A DNA stretch of 64,000 bases from Tenuifilaceae bacterium CYCD (GCA_036322835.1 AP027304.1:3224001-3288000), one strand, 5' to 3'; positions 45,135-54,586 are shown, numbered from the stretch's first letter. Notes: generated by a model from the sequence alone, not told the origin. Made by a program: numbers and translations.

Positions 45135-47459
45135 CTACGCAAAAACTTGCTTTTGCACAGGAATGTTAATGGAACTATTTGGCAATACCCTTTGCTCCTT
45201 GCCGTAAACCTTAATGATTATTGAATCGCCAGCCTCATTAATGATTGTTACCTCTTTGGGAGAAACATTTACTTTCAAGGTATTTTCTCGGTACCAAACT
45301 TTAAAGCTGTACGATTTCCACTCGGTAGGAATTAATGGGTTGAAAATCAACATATCCTCACGAATACGCATTCCACCAAATCCCTCAACAATCGAAATCC
45401 AGGTGCCGGCCATACTTGTAATGTGTAAACCTTCCTTAACCTCGTGGTTATAGTCATCCAAGTCTAAGCGGGCTGTACGAACATAAAGTTCATAAGCTTT
45501 GCTCCCATTTCCAATGCGTGATGCTAGAACACTATGTACGCAAGGCGAAAGTGATGACTCGTGAACAGTGCGAGCCTCGTAGAACTCGTAGTTACGTTTG
45601 ATGGTATCGGTATCGAATCTATCCTCAAGGAAGTACATACCCTGCAAAACATCGGCCTGTTTGATAAAGCAAGAGCGTAAAATGCGGTCCCAGCTCCACT
45701 TTTGGTTCAATGGGCGTTCCTTAACATCCAAATCCTTCACAAGAATTTGCTCCTTATCCATATAGCCTTCCTGCTGTAGGTAAACGCCTAATTTCTTATC
45801 TTCTGGATAGAACATATTCGCTCGAATCTCGCGCCATTTAGCAACTTCCTTGCTATCGTCGAACTTGATACGTCCAACTAGCTCAGCATATTTAGCGGAA
45901 TCCTGCAATTTAACGTACTGAGCAGCCTCATCGGCGTACTCCATGCACCAGCAAGCAATAAAGTTGGTGTACCAGTTATTATTTACGTTATTCTCGTACT
46001 CATTTGGACCAGTTACACCAAGCATAACATACTTGCCCTTTTCGGCAGAGAAATTGATACGTTGTGCCCAATAACGAGCTATACCAATAAGCAGTTCAAG
46101 ACCAAAGTTTACAAGATAACTCTTATCGCCAGTATAACGAACATAGTTGTATACTGCAAAGGCAATTGCACCATTACGGTGAATCTCCTCGAAGGTGATT
46201 TCCCACTCGTTATGGCACTCCTCGCCATTCATTGTTACCATTGGATACAATGCTGCTCCATCCTTAAATCCAAGTTTTGCAGCGTTCTCAATGGCTTTAT
46301 CGAGTTGCTTGTAGCGATACAGAAGTAACTGACGGGCAACTTTTTGTCCGTGTGTAACCATATAGAATGGCAAGCAGTATGCCTCTGTGTCCCAGTAAGT
46401 TGAACCACCATACTTCTCGCCAGTAAAACCTTTAGGGCCAATATTCAAACGTTCATCCTTGCCTGTGTAGGTTTGGCTAAGCTGGAAGATATTGAAACGA
46501 ATACCCTGCTGAGCAGCCACATCTCCCTCAATGGTGATATCGCTATGTAGCCAAATTTCAGCCCAAGCATTCTTCTGCTCCTCAAACATTCTATCGAAAC
46601 CCTTTGCAATTGCTGCATCCATTGATTTTTCAAGAACCTTGGGGAAAATTCCTTTCTCGTGATTCAAACTTGAAATAACTGCAGCAAACTTATAAAGAGT
46701 AACCTCATCGCCAGATTTTAGGTTGACAGAGAAACGGTTATCAACGTATTTTTCTGAGGTATTAACCTGAGGATTTACGTTTGCCTGCTGACCATTAACA
46801 TAAACAAAATTACGCATTGCGTGCCCTACGTGAAAATCAAGTTTCTTGGTGCGACATACAATGTAACTTAAAGTATTCCCTTTGATATCAATAATATCCC
46901 AGAACTTTTCGCCGTAGTTAGAATCCTCGTTATGCACATCGGCATCGAGGTATGGCCTTAATTCTACAGTAGCATCGGAGTTGAGCACCTTTACGCTATA
47001 GCGAATAGCACCAATCTCGCTATCCTCCATACTTAAAAAGCGTAACGCTTTAACTGCAACCTTTATACCCGATTGCAACTCGCAAATAAACGAACGCTCA
47101 AGGTATCCCTCCTTCATATTGAGTACCCTGCGGAAATCGTTTACTTTACATTTAGCTAAGTCTAGCACCTCATTGTTGATATAGACATCAATACCAATCC
47201 AATTGGTTGAGTTTATTACTTTTGCAAAATACTCAGGATAACCATTTTTCCACCAACCTACGCGGGTTTTATCGGGATAGTAAACTCCACCAATGTAGCT
47301 TCCCTGCAGGGTACTACCGCTAAACTTCTCCTCAAAGTTTGCTCTCTGCCCCATTGCACCATTACCAATGCTAAAAAGACTCTCCGAAGCACGGGTATTT
47401 TCAGGAACAAAGCCCTCCTCTATAATGCACCATTCATGGTGTTTTAAGTATGAGTTCAT
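45135..47459 (-). CDS. GH65 maltose (or related disaccharide) phosphorylase
   Basis: A 774-residue GH65 enzyme that splits an alpha-linked glucose disaccharide with phosphate to glucose and beta-glucose 1-phosphate. An N-terminal beta-sandwich (1-250) is followed by an (alpha/alpha)6 barrel and a C-terminal beta part. Key segments are STYWDTEAYCLPFYM and the general-acid region GEECHNEWEITFEEIHRNGA. Also seen are VTGPNEYENNVNNNWYTN and RTVHESSLSPCVHS. Maltose phosphorylase is favoured over trehalose or kojibiose phosphorylase from the neighbouring amylases, but specificity is not settled by sequence here. It has no signal peptide: cytoplasmic. pgmB, whose product uses beta-glucose 1-phosphate, lies 59 bases upstream. 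Confidence 0.9.
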   Translation of the reverse strand: MNSYLKHHEWCIIEEGFVPENTRASESLFSIGNGAMGQRANFEEKFSGSTLQGSYIGGVYYPDKTRVGWWKNGYPEYFAKVINSTNWIGIDVYINNEVLDLAKCKVNDFRRVLNMKEGYLERSFICELQSGIKVAVKALRFLSMEDSEIGAIRYSVKVLNSDATVELRPYLDADVHNEDSNYGEKFWDIIDIKGNTLSYIVCRTKKLDFHVGHAMRNFVYVNGQQANVNPQVNTSEKYVDNRFSVNLKSGDEVTLYKFAAVISSLNHEKGIFPKVLEKSMDAAIAKGFDRMFEEQKNAWAEIWLHSDITIEGDVAAQQGIRFNIFQLSQTYTGKDERLNIGPKGFTGEKYGGSTYWDTEAYCLPFYMVTHGQKVARQLLLYRYKQLDKAIENAAKLGFKDGAALYPMVTMNGEECHNEWEITFEEIHRNGAIAFAVYNYVRYTGDKSYLVNFGLELLIGIARYWAQRINFSAEKGKYVMLGVTGPNEYENNVNNNWYTNFIACWCMEYADEAAQYVKLQDSAKYAELVGRIKFDDSKEVAKWREIRANMFYPEDKKLGVYLQQEGYMDKEQILVKDLDVKERPLNQKWSWDRILRSCFIKQADVLQGMYFLEDRFDTDTIKRNYEFYEARTVHESSLSPCVHSVLASRIGNGSKAYELYVRTARLDLDDYNHEVKEGLHITSMAGTWISIVEGFGGMRIREDMLIFNPLIPTEWKSYSFKVWYRENTLKVNVSPKEVTIINEAGDSIIIKVYGKEQRVLPNSSINIPVQKQVFA

Positions 47460-47518
47460 ACAGATATTATTTACTTATTACTTAATTCAAATCGTTAAAT
47501 TAATTATATATCAATTAT

Positions 47519-48178
47519 TTATGAAATAAAATAATCTTTCAAATTATCATAAGTGAATTGCTTTAGATTTGGAATAACAAGATTGGCCTTACCTAGATTA
47601 TCGGGGCTACCAATCCCCACGCATCGCATACCAGCACTAATGGCAGCATCAATCCCAGCCTCTGCGTCCTCGAACACAATGCAGTGCTCAGGCAATTCGC
47701 CTAAGGCCTTAGCGGCAATAAGGAATATATCGGGAGCCGGTTTTGCAGCGGCAACAGCATTGCCATCCAGAATTTTATCGAAATGACGGGTGAGTCCAAT
47801 TCTATCGAGAATAACAGGCGCATTTTTACTGGCAGAGCCCAGCGCCAACTTTATATTATGCATTCTTAACTCCTCTAGCAGTTCCTTTGCCCCAGGCAAT
47901 ATCTCATCGGGAGTCATTTTAAGAATATGCTCTAGGTACCATTCATTCTTTCGAGCGGCCATCACCTCCATTTTATCCATAGGAAATGACAACCCACCCA
48001 CCTCCAGCAAGATCTCAAGGGAGCGCATACGGCTAACCCCTTTAAGACGCTCATTGTGAGCTTCACTAAATTCAAAGCCTAAATCGTGCGCCAATCGCTT
48101 CCATGCCAAGTAGTGATACTTAGCAGTATCAACCACAACACCATCCAAATCGAAAATGCAAGCCTTAATAGGATTCAT
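47519..48178 (-). CDS. pgmB: Beta-phosphoglucomutase
   Basis: A HAD-superfamily mutase (219 residues) converting beta-glucose 1-phosphate to glucose 6-phosphate. The catalytic pair is in FDLDGVVVDT (D9 nucleophile, D11 acid/base). The cap motif is RLKGVSRMRSLEILLE, motif II is LALGSASKNAP, motif III has the lysine near NAVAAAKPAPDIFL, and metal ligands lie in VFEDAEAGIDAA. The gene sits between the MFS transporter (8 bases) and the GH65 phosphorylase, whose product is its substrate. This strongly supports the assignment. Confidence 0.94.
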   Translation of the reverse strand: MNPIKACIFDLDGVVVDTAKYHYLAWKRLAHDLGFEFSEAHNERLKGVSRMRSLEILLEVGGLSFPMDKMEVMAARKNEWYLEHILKMTPDEILPGAKELLEELRMHNIKLALGSASKNAPVILDRIGLTRHFDKILDGNAVAAAKPAPDIFLIAAKALGELPEHCIVFEDAEAGIDAAISAGMRCVGIGSPDNLGKANLVIPNLKQFTYDNLKDYFIS

Positions 48179-48186
48179 ATACTGAT

Positions 48187-49515
48187 TTAACTATGAGATT
48201 CTTTAACAAACGATACTGATAATGCAGCCAATAGCATCGAAGCACCAGCCATAATAATCATATAAATTGCACTATCGTTAAAAAGAAGTTTCAACAAAGT
48301 ACCCGATAGAATTCCACTTATTATCTGAGGAACAACCACAGTTATATTGAATAATCCCATATAAACTCCAGTTTTACCTGCGGGAAGTGAACGAGCCAGA
48401 ATTGCGTATGGCATTGCAAGAATAGCGGCCCAAGCAACCCCAACACCAACCATTGAAAAAATTAGCGCATAGTGATTCTTAAATAGGTATATTGAGAGGA
48501 ATCCTAGGCCACCAAGTAAAAGCGAAAATGCATAGGTTTTCTTTCTGCCAAACTTATCGGCTATCTTATTCATAAAGATTGCGAAAATTGCAGCGAATAC
48601 GCTATAAAGCCCAAACAGAACACCAACCCAGTTTGCAGCCTCGTTATAAGCCTCAGAGGTTGAATCGCCAATAGCTGCACCCCAAATATGCTGTGCAACT
48701 GCAGGAGTTGTATAAACCCACATTATAAATAGAGCAAACCAAGAGAAAAACTGAACAACAGCCAGTTGTCCCATAACTTTTGGCATACTAAATAGGGTTT
48801 TAAAGAATCCTACATGCTCGGCGGCTTTCTCTTCCTCTAAAGTTTTACCTTGATACTCGGCAAACTCTTTAGGTGGATACTCCTTTGTTCTGAATACAGT
48901 CCAAAGAACAGAAACTAATAGTATAGAACCACCTATATAGAACGACCAGATTACAGAGTCAGGCACTTGACCCTCATCTGCAGTATTAGCAATACCTAAA
49001 TAATTTGTTAGAATAAAAGGCAGGAATGAGCCAATAACAGCACCTATGTTAATAAGTAATGTTTGAATTGAATACCCTTGATTAGTTTGCTCATCGGGCG
49101 TCATATCTGCCACTAAAGAACGGAATGGTTGAAAGGTTACGTTAAACGATGCATCCATAAAGGCAAACATCAATGCACCAAATATTATAGGCGGGATAAT
49201 AGCCACAGCCCAATTTGCATTGGGTAAGAAAAACATACCAATAGCAGCAGCAATTGCACCACCAAAAATAAATGGACTCCGACGACCTAAACGATTCCAA
49301 GTTCTATCGCTTGCAGCGCCAACCCAAGGCTGAATTACTAAGCCCATAATAGGAGCCAGTAACCAGAAGTATGATAAATGGTGTAAATCAGCACCAAGGT
49401 TTGACAGAATACGAGAAACATTGGCATTTTGAAGTGCAAATCCTGCTTGTACTCCAAGGAATCCAAAGCTAAGATTCCAAATCTGCCAAAAACTGAGTTT
49501 AGGTTTCTTTGTCAT
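48187..49515 (-). CDS. MFS sugar transporter, SLC45-like (probable maltose importer)
   Basis: A 442-residue transporter with about 12 membrane helices. The N-terminal LSFWQIWNLSFGFLGVQAGF and the loop WVGAASDRTWNRLGRRSPFI are typical of the SLC45/glycoside-pentoside-like MFS group of Bacteroidota. A second basic loop, NKIADKFGRKKTYAF, opens the C-terminal half. By context it imports maltose or short maltodextrins with protons or sodium for the cytoplasmic phosphorylase. It is the first gene of the locus; a -7 promoter box lies 23 bases upstream and operator-like palindromes further up. Confidence 0.87.
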   Translation of the reverse strand: MTKKPKLSFWQIWNLSFGFLGVQAGFALQNANVSRILSNLGADLHHLSYFWLLAPIMGLVIQPWVGAASDRTWNRLGRRSPFIFGGAIAAAIGMFFLPNANWAVAIIPPIIFGALMFAFMDASFNVTFQPFRSLVADMTPDEQTNQGYSIQTLLINIGAVIGSFLPFILTNYLGIANTADEGQVPDSVIWSFYIGGSILLVSVLWTVFRTKEYPPKEFAEYQGKTLEEEKAAEHVGFFKTLFSMPKVMGQLAVVQFFSWFALFIMWVYTTPAVAQHIWGAAIGDSTSEAYNEAANWVGVLFGLYSVFAAIFAIFMNKIADKFGRKKTYAFSLLLGGLGFLSIYLFKNHYALIFSMVGVGVAWAAILAMPYAILARSLPAGKTGVYMGLFNITVVVPQIISGILSGTLLKLLFNDSAIYMIIMAGASMLLAALSVSFVKESHS

Positions 49516-49537
49516 AAGAGTTTTTTTACTTTGATTT

Positions 49538-49545
49538 CAAAAGTA
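49538..49545 (-). promoter_or_regulatory. -7 box of the maltose locus
   Basis: TACTTTTG on the minus strand, a perfect TAnnTTTG match, would start transcription about 16 bases before the transporter ATG. The -33 element is not clear, as may be expected for an activated promoter. Confidence 0.55.
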
Positions 49546-49627
49546 AGGTAAAAAAATGTTAAAAAAAACACACATTCAACACCAAACCCCTGTAAATAAA
49601 AGAGTTTAGAGGCTACAAGTCGCATTT

Positions 49628-49727
49628 CAATCGTTTACGAAGAGATGAAAAAAATTTTAGCTGGACACAAAAATATTTTGCTTCAAAACCCTTGAAAAGT
49701 CGAATAAACGAGCCGTAAACGTTTGCG
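49628..49727. promoter_or_regulatory. LacI-type operator-like sites upstream of the maltose locus
   Basis: CGTAAACGTTTGCG (49714-49727) is a near-perfect palindrome with the ACG/CGT centre typical of LacI-family operators. A second partial site, AATCGTTTACGA (49629-49640), repeats one half (CGTTTACG). Both lie 110-210 bases upstream of the transporter start. No regulator gene is nearby, so a LacI/MalR-type protein encoded elsewhere is inferred. Confidence 0.45.
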
Positions 49728-49747
49728 GAATTTTTAAAAACAAAAAA

Positions 49748-49768
49748 GGTTATCCTATTTGGATAACC
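49748..49768 (-). terminator. Second hairpin of a tandem terminator after prfC
   Basis: GGTTATCC (49748-49755) and GGATAACC (49761-49768) pair around five bases; TTTTTT follows on the minus strand. Confidence 0.7.
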
Positions 49769-49776
49769 ATGAAAAA

Positions 49777-49809
49777 AACGCTGTCAGGGTTTAAAACCCT
49801 GACAGCGTT
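49777..49809 (-). terminator. Strong terminator after prfC (long palindrome)
   Basis: A 33-base, almost perfect palindrome: the left arm AACGCTGTCAGGG pairs with CCCTGACAGCGTT, with further pairing in the AT centre, then TTTTTT on the minus strand. It lies 17 bases after the prfC stop. The length of the arm is unusual and it may also be a dispersed palindromic repeat. Confidence 0.75.
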
Positions 49810-49826
49810 AAAAGGGATCAATCTAT

Positions 49827-51404
49827 TTAAAATTCCGAAGTAAAATGGAATTTTATATCAGGGAATTTCTCTATGGCCATTTGGAGCGAATATGGCGAAT
49901 CGGCAAGGAAAACCTCGCGACCGTGCTTATCTAACGCCAAGTTGTTGTACTTGCGGATTCGGAAATCATCAAGTTGTGATTTGTTGGTGGTTTCCATCCA
50001 GCAAGCCTTGTGAAGGCTAAAATTCTCGTATCGGCACTTCGCACCATACTCGTGCTCCAACCTGTACTGAATAACGTCGAACTGAAGTGCACCAACTGTA
50101 CCTATAATTTTACGCCCGTTGGATTTTTGAGTGAAAAGCTGCGCAACGCCCTCATCGGTCAGCTGGTCAATACCCTTGGCCAATTGCTTAAACTTCAATG
50201 GGTCGGCATTCTCCACGTACCTAAAAAGTTCGGGTGAAAAACTTGGAATACCCTTAAATTTTAGGATTTCCCCCTCAGTTAGGGTATCACCTATTTTAAA
50301 GTTGCCAGAATCCGGCAAACCAACAATATCGCCAGGGTAAGCAAACTCAACAATCGATTTTTTGTCAGCCAAAAACGCATTAGGGCTCGAGAAACGGAAT
50401 GTTTTATTGAGACCAACGTGTAAATAGGGTTTATTGCGCTCAAATTTACCAGAGCAAATCTTTAGAAAAGCGATTCTATTCCTGTGATTTGGATCCATAT
50501 TGGCAAAAATTTTAAATATGAATCCCGTCATCTTATCCTCAAAAGGCGAAATTGTTCTAGCATCGGTTACTGTTGGGCGCGGGTAAGGTGCAATTTGCAC
50601 AAAGCAGTCGAGCAGCTCCTTTACGCCAAAGTTATTTAGCGCACTACCAAAGAAAACAGGCGCAAGCTCGCCAGCTAAGTATGCATTAATATCAAACTCA
50701 GGGTAAACCTCGCTAACCAGTTCTATCTCCTCGTGGAATTTTTTGGTAAAAGGCTTAATATAGCCATCGAGTTCCGGCGAGTTAATATCCTTTATTTCAA
50801 TAATATTATCGGAAACGGTTTGCTTATCGTCGCCCGAAAAAAGGAATAGCTTCTGCTCAAACAAATTATACACACCCTTAAAAGTTGGGCCTTGGCTAAT
50901 TGGCCAACTCAATGGACGAACCTTTATCTTTAATTCTTTCTCAATCTCGTCGAGTAGTTCAAACGGATCGTTGCCCGGACGGTCAAGTTTATTGATAAAT
51001 ACAATCACCGGCGTGTTGCGCATTCTACAAACCTCCATAAGCTTGCGGGTTTGAGTCTCAACACCCTTAGCGTGGTCGATAACAATAATTACGCTATCAA
51101 CAGCAGTTAGCGTGCGGTATGTGTCCTCGGCAAAATCCTGGTGACCGGGTGTATCAAGAATGTTAACCTTATAACCATTATGCTCAAACTCCATAACCGA
51201 TGTGGAAACTGAAATACCACGCTGGCGCTCAATCTCCATAAAGTCGGATGTAGCTGTTTTCTTAATTTTATTACTCTTTACGGCACCAGCAACGTGAATA
51301 GCACCTCCAAAAAGCAGCAACTTCTCGGTAAGGGTTGTTTTTCCTGCATCGGGGTGGCTAACAATGGCGAATGTTCTACGGCGTTTTACTTCTTCTAAAC
51401 TCAT
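49827..51404 (-). CDS. prfC: Peptide chain release factor 3
   Basis: RF3 is the translational GTPase that removes RF1/RF2 from the ribosome after peptide release. From the ATG at 51404 it has 525 residues. GTPase motifs are [15 protein letters not shown] (G1), [14 protein letters not shown] (G2), [14 protein letters not shown] (G3) and FINKLDRPG (G4). The RF3-specific insertions and the C-terminal [20 protein letters not shown] follow. An ATG three codons upstream (51413) is also in frame. The -7 box at 51425-51432 predicts a transcript start only about 5 bases before 51413, favouring the ATG at 51404. Confidence 0.95.
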   Translation of the reverse strand: MSLEEVKRRRTFAIVSHPDAGKTTLTEKLLLFGGAIHVAGAVKSNKIKKTATSDFMEIERQRGISVSTSVMEFEHNGYKVNILDTPGHQDFAEDTYRTLTAVDSVIIVIDHAKGVETQTRKLMEVCRMRNTPVIVFINKLDRPGNDPFELLDEIEKELKIKVRPLSWPISQGPTFKGVYNLFEQKLFLFSGDDKQTVSDNIIEIKDINSPELDGYIKPFTKKFHEEIELVSEVYPEFDINAYLAGELAPVFFGSALNNFGVKELLDCFVQIAPYPRPTVTDARTISPFEDKMTGFIFKIFANMDPNHRNRIAFLKICSGKFERNKPYLHVGLNKTFRFSSPNAFLADKKSIVEFAYPGDIVGLPDSGNFKIGDTLTEGEILKFKGIPSFSPELFRYVENADPLKFKQLAKGIDQLTDEGVAQLFTQKSNGRKIIGTVGALQFDVIQYRLEHEYGAKCRYENFSLHKACWMETTNKSQLDDFRIRKYNNLALDKHGREVFLADSPYSLQMAIEKFPDIKFHFTSEF

Positions 51405-51424
51405 TGCTCTCAATTTTCGGAGTG

Positions 51425-51432
51425 CAAAGATA
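51425..51432 (-). promoter_or_regulatory. -7 box of prfC
   Basis: TATCTTTG on the minus strand matches TAnnTTTG, 20 bases upstream of the prfC ATG at 51404. No clear -33 box. Confidence 0.5.
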
Positions 51433-51473
51433 CAAAAAGTAAAGGGTATAATTCTATAGTTAGTTATGTAGAA

Positions 51474-52766
51474 TTAATCGACCGGTTGAAGTTTACCTTC
51501 CTGCTTTGCAATAAGTGTTGCAATCATAGCATCGCCAGTTACATTCACCACTGTACGAAGCATATCCAGAGGTCTATCAATGGCCATTATCAACGCTAGA
51601 CCTTCAATTGGTAACCCAACGGAATTCAGCACTATGATTAGCATTACCATTCCAGCGCCAGGCACTCCAGCCGAACCAATAGATGCTAAAGTTGCAGTAA
51701 TTAGAATTATGAGCAATTGACTAAATGTTAAATCGATGCCAAAAACCTGAGCAATAAATACAGTAGCCACAGCCTGATAAAGGCTAGTCCCATCCATGTT
51801 AATGGTTACACCAACAGGAAGCACAAAGCTAGAAATATCGTTATGAACACCCAGTTTTTTCTCAACCTGCTCCATAGTTACAGGCAAAGTGGCTGCACTT
51901 GAACTGGTGGAAAAAGCAACGAGTTGGGCTGGGAAAATCGACTTATAGAACTTTTTAAATCCAATGCCAACAAATAATTTGAGGAATGTTGGATATATCA
52001 CCGTTATAATTATAATTAGACCAATAATAACCGCAAGCGTATACATTCCTAGCGTAGTAAAAAGATGCAGTGATGATGAAACATCGTTACCAGTAAAATC
52101 AACAATCAACGAGGCCATAAGTGCAAAAACGCCGTATGGCGCAAAAAGCATAATTATATCAACTATTTTAAGGATAACCTCATTTAGCCCTTCAACAAAA
52201 TCCTTGACAATTGACACTTTTGGATGTTTTGCAAGAATTAAGGCCACGCCAAATATCAACGCAAAGAATATAACCTGAAGCATTAAGGTATTATCCGACG
52301 CCGCTCGAACAACATTCTCAGGAACAATATCAACTAAGAACTGCAAAGGAGATTGTTCCTTGAAATTCTGAGCAACATCCTGTTTTGCGGCAACATCTAT
52401 GGAGTACTTTGATACAAAATCTGTTCTTTTTTCATCGGGGAAAAACTTGCCAGGATTAATCACATTAACAATAACAAGTCCTATTGCAACAGCAATAAGG
52501 GTTGTGAGAATATATAGTGATATGGTTTTAAGTCCTATACGGGATAGTTTCGTTATATCGGACAAACCGGCCACCCCGGCCACCAGCGAGGCAAAAATCA
52601 AAGGCATCGCCACTAATTTTAGCATATTCAGGAATATTGTACCGAATGGCTTAATGTAGTCCGAAACAAAATTATTGATTCCGAGAATAACTGATAAAAC
52701 GCCAATAGCAATCCCTATAAGCATTCCAATAAGAATTTTGGCGTAAAGAGGAGTTTTCTTGAACAT
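51474..52766 (-). CDS. Dicarboxylate/amino acid:cation symporter (DAACS family)
   Basis: A 430-residue transporter of the GltP/GltPh/DctA family, which takes up glutamate, aspartate or C4-dicarboxylates with Na+ or H+. The family serine-rich hairpin is seen in AFSTSSSAATLPVTMEQ, the NMDG cation-site motif in VTINMDGTSLYQAV, and the second hairpin in ASIGSAGVPGAGM. The final helix carries the substrate-site aspartate and arginine region (AIDRPLDMLRTVVNVTGD); this aspartate-rich form is the amino-acid type. NMDGT and the Na+-type V-ATPase of the same organism suggest Na+ coupling, which is inference. Confidence 0.92.
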   Translation of the reverse strand: MFKKTPLYAKILIGMLIGIAIGVLSVILGINNFVSDYIKPFGTIFLNMLKLVAMPLIFASLVAGVAGLSDITKLSRIGLKTISLYILTTLIAVAIGLVIVNVINPGKFFPDEKRTDFVSKYSIDVAAKQDVAQNFKEQSPLQFLVDIVPENVVRAASDNTLMLQVIFFALIFGVALILAKHPKVSIVKDFVEGLNEVILKIVDIIMLFAPYGVFALMASLIVDFTGNDVSSSLHLFTTLGMYTLAVIIGLIIIITVIYPTFLKLFVGIGFKKFYKSIFPAQLVAFSTSSSAATLPVTMEQVEKKLGVHNDISSFVLPVGVTINMDGTSLYQAVATVFIAQVFGIDLTFSQLLIILITATLASIGSAGVPGAGMVMLIIVLNSVGLPIEGLALIMAIDRPLDMLRTVVNVTGDAMIATLIAKQEGKLQPVD

Positions 52767-52817
52767 GACTATACTTTTAATAATTCTTGTAAAAATATAT
52801 GATTATTTGAGAACACA

Positions 52818-52842
52818 AAAAAACCGGCTAGTGCCGGCTTTA
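52818..52842 (-). terminator. Terminator after the lipoprotein gene
   Basis: CCGGC (52824-52828) and GCCGG (52833-52837) form a small GC stem in A/T flanks; on the minus strand a long T-run follows. Confidence 0.55.
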
Positions 52843-52861
52843 ATCTATAAATCAATAACTA

Positions 52862-53458
52862 TTACAAAGTTTGAACAGGGCCTTTAAAAGTTCCTTTAAA
52901 CAGAATATTATCAATAACTATTGAGTCTGACACTACAACATTACCTTCAACATAATGATTTCCCCTATAGTTAACGGTATCGGCCACAACATTTATATCA
53001 TACTCCATTATACTCCCCAAATTTACAACTTTAAAAGTGCCAGCCTTAATATTAAAAATCACACCTGTATCCTGAGCAAAATCGTAGTTATATAGTATTT
53101 CACACGAATCAGCAGAAAAGGCTGGTTTTGTTGAAAAAATATCAATGGTATAGTCGCCCTGCTTAATTTCGGCCTCACTCTCTGAATACATGTAGAATGT
53201 AATAATTGATCCAATACCGGATAACGATGAAGTATTCTGATCCAAACTTACACCTTCGCCAATGAGAGTAACCACGAAAGGAGTACTCCCCGTCTCGGGA
53301 AGTGCCGATGAATACTTGTATTGATATCCCCTGTACAATTTTAATTCACCACCATCAAATTTTATAATATTATCAGTAGTTTCATCATCTTTACTACACG
53401 CAATCAGCATCATGCTTAATGAAACCGCTATTAGAATTAGAATTTTTGAGTGATTCAT
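52862..53458 (-). CDS. Hypothetical lipoprotein
   Basis: A 198-residue lipoprotein of no recognised family. The signal MNHSKILILIAVSLSMMLIAC gives an acylated C21 followed by SKDDE, an acidic +2 region common in Bacteroidota lipoproteins. The mature part is rich in beta strands (ELKLYRGYQYKY, YTIDIFSTKPAF, EYDINVVADTVNYRGNHYVE) and has one further cysteine near residue 118. The pattern suggests a small beta-sandwich exported protein. It is a single-gene unit between the terminators of its neighbours. Confidence 0.75.
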   Translation of the reverse strand: MNHSKILILIAVSLSMMLIACSKDDETTDNIIKFDGGELKLYRGYQYKYSSALPETGSTPFVVTLIGEGVSLDQNTSSLSGIGSIITFYMYSESEAEIKQGDYTIDIFSTKPAFSADSCEILYNYDFAQDTGVIFNIKAGTFKVVNLGSIMEYDINVVADTVNYRGNHYVEGNVVVSDSIVIDNILFKGTFKGPVQTL

Positions 53459-53561
53459 GGCATTTATCTTGTTTTAGTTGAAAGCAGAGAACCTTCAAAT
53501 CGCTAAATTAGAAAAAAAATGGTGATAGTATCAATTTAACAATATTTATTTTGACATAAAA

Positions 53562-53588
53562 AAAGAGAGGGGTAGCCTCTCTTTCATT
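53562..53588. terminator. Terminator after slyD
   Basis: AAAGAGAGG (53562-53570) and CCTCTCTTT (53576-53584) form a perfect 9-base stem with A and T flanks. On the minus strand it ends slyD. Confidence 0.75.
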
Positions 53589-53603
53589 TGTATTATTTAT
53601 AGA

Positions 53604-54134
53604 TTAGTGACAGCCGCATCCACATCCGCAATCCTCTTGATCGTGACTATGAGCATGGTTATGAGCATGGCCATGAGTAAGCTCTTCAGTAGAAGCATCC
53701 CTTACGTTCACTACGTTTCCAGTAAAGAAAAGATCCTGCCCAGCAAGAGGATGGTTAAAATCCATCACAACAGCACTATCGTTAACCTCAACGACAGTTC
53801 CATCAAGCGCATTACCATCTGAATCGCGCATCGGTAATCTATTTCCAATTACTAACAGATCCTCCTGAAGTTCTCCATCAACCATAAAAATATCCTTAGG
53901 AAGTTCAACTATCGCCATATCGTTTACTTCGCCATATCCTTCTTTTGGAGGAATCATAAACTCAAAGGAATCACCTACCGATAAACCATTTAGGTTGTCC
54001 TCAAACAACTGAAGTAACTGCCCATGTCCATAAAGAAAAACCAACGGATTTTCTGCTTCGGCGGCGTCTACTAACTCTCCATTAACCTTCAACTCGTAGC
54101 TAATAGAAACAATTTTATCCTTTGTAATAACCAT
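53604..54134 (-). CDS. slyD: FKBP-type peptidyl-prolyl isomerase SlyD
   Basis: A 176-residue prolyl isomerase and chaperone. The FKBP part has VSISYELKVNGELVDAAEAE, PLVFLYGHGQLL, FEDNLNGLSVGD and PPKEGYGEV. The insert-in-flap domain is at about residues 75-130 with VEVNDSAVVMDFNHPLAG. The C-terminal tail is rich in metal ligands: alternating histidines (HGHAHNHAHSH) and cysteines (CGCGCGCH). This matches E. coli SlyD, which gives nickel to hydrogenase maturation. Cytoplasmic; a single gene. Confidence 0.94.
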   Translation of the reverse strand: MVITKDKIVSISYELKVNGELVDAAEAENPLVFLYGHGQLLQLFEDNLNGLSVGDSFEFMIPPKEGYGEVNDMAIVELPKDIFMVDGELQEDLLVIGNRLPMRDSDGNALDGTVVEVNDSAVVMDFNHPLAGQDLFFTGNVVNVRDASTEELTHGHAHNHAHSHDQEDCGCGCGCH

Positions 54135-54294
54135 GAAATTGTGTTTTTTTTAAAAATTATTAGGGTTCAAAATAACAAGATAATTTCCTTATTAACAAAT
54201 AAAACTATCAATATGTTCTAATGAATTTGAATAAGTATGATGGACTAAAATGAAGCATAAAAATACTTTTTAAAACATTTTTTTAATAAAAGCG

Positions 54295-54324
54295 TTGTTA
54301 TGTCAATAATAAACACCATATTTG
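54295..54324 (+). promoter_or_regulatory. Probable promoter of the cold-shock gene
   Basis: TTG (54295-54297), a 19-base gap, then CATATTTG (54317-54324), one mismatch to TAnnTTTG. It predicts a leader of about 34 bases, short for a cold-shock thermosensor leader. Confidence 0.45.
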
Positions 54325-54364
54325 TACCGTAAAACATTTATTCACTATTTATTCAATTTTTAAC

Positions 54365-54565
54365 ATGAAAGGTAAAGTAAAATGGTTTGATGCAGCTAAA
54401 GGTTTTGGCTTTATTCAAACTGAAGAAGGTAGCGACGTTTTTGTACACTACACAGGTATTGCAAGAGAAGGTTTCAAGCGTCTTGATGAAGGTCAAGAAG
54501 TTAGTTTCGAAATCACTCAAGGAAAACGTGGCCCACAAGCTACCAACGTTGAAGTGTTAGAATAA
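54365..54565 (+). CDS. cspA: Cold-shock domain protein (CspA-like)
   Basis: A 66-residue single-domain nucleic-acid chaperone. RNP1 is KGFGFIQ and RNP2 is VFVHYTG, with the start [16 protein letters not shown] typical of the family. It melts RNA structure at low temperature or in rapid growth. In RNP2 the usual HFS reads HYT. It is a single-gene unit with a terminator shared with the convergent barrel gene. Confidence 0.95.
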   Translation: MKGKVKWFDAAKGFGFIQTEEGSDVFVHYTGIAREGFKRLDEGQEVSFEITQGKRGPQATNVEVLE

Positions 54566-54586
54566 CAGATTATTCCTAACATAATT

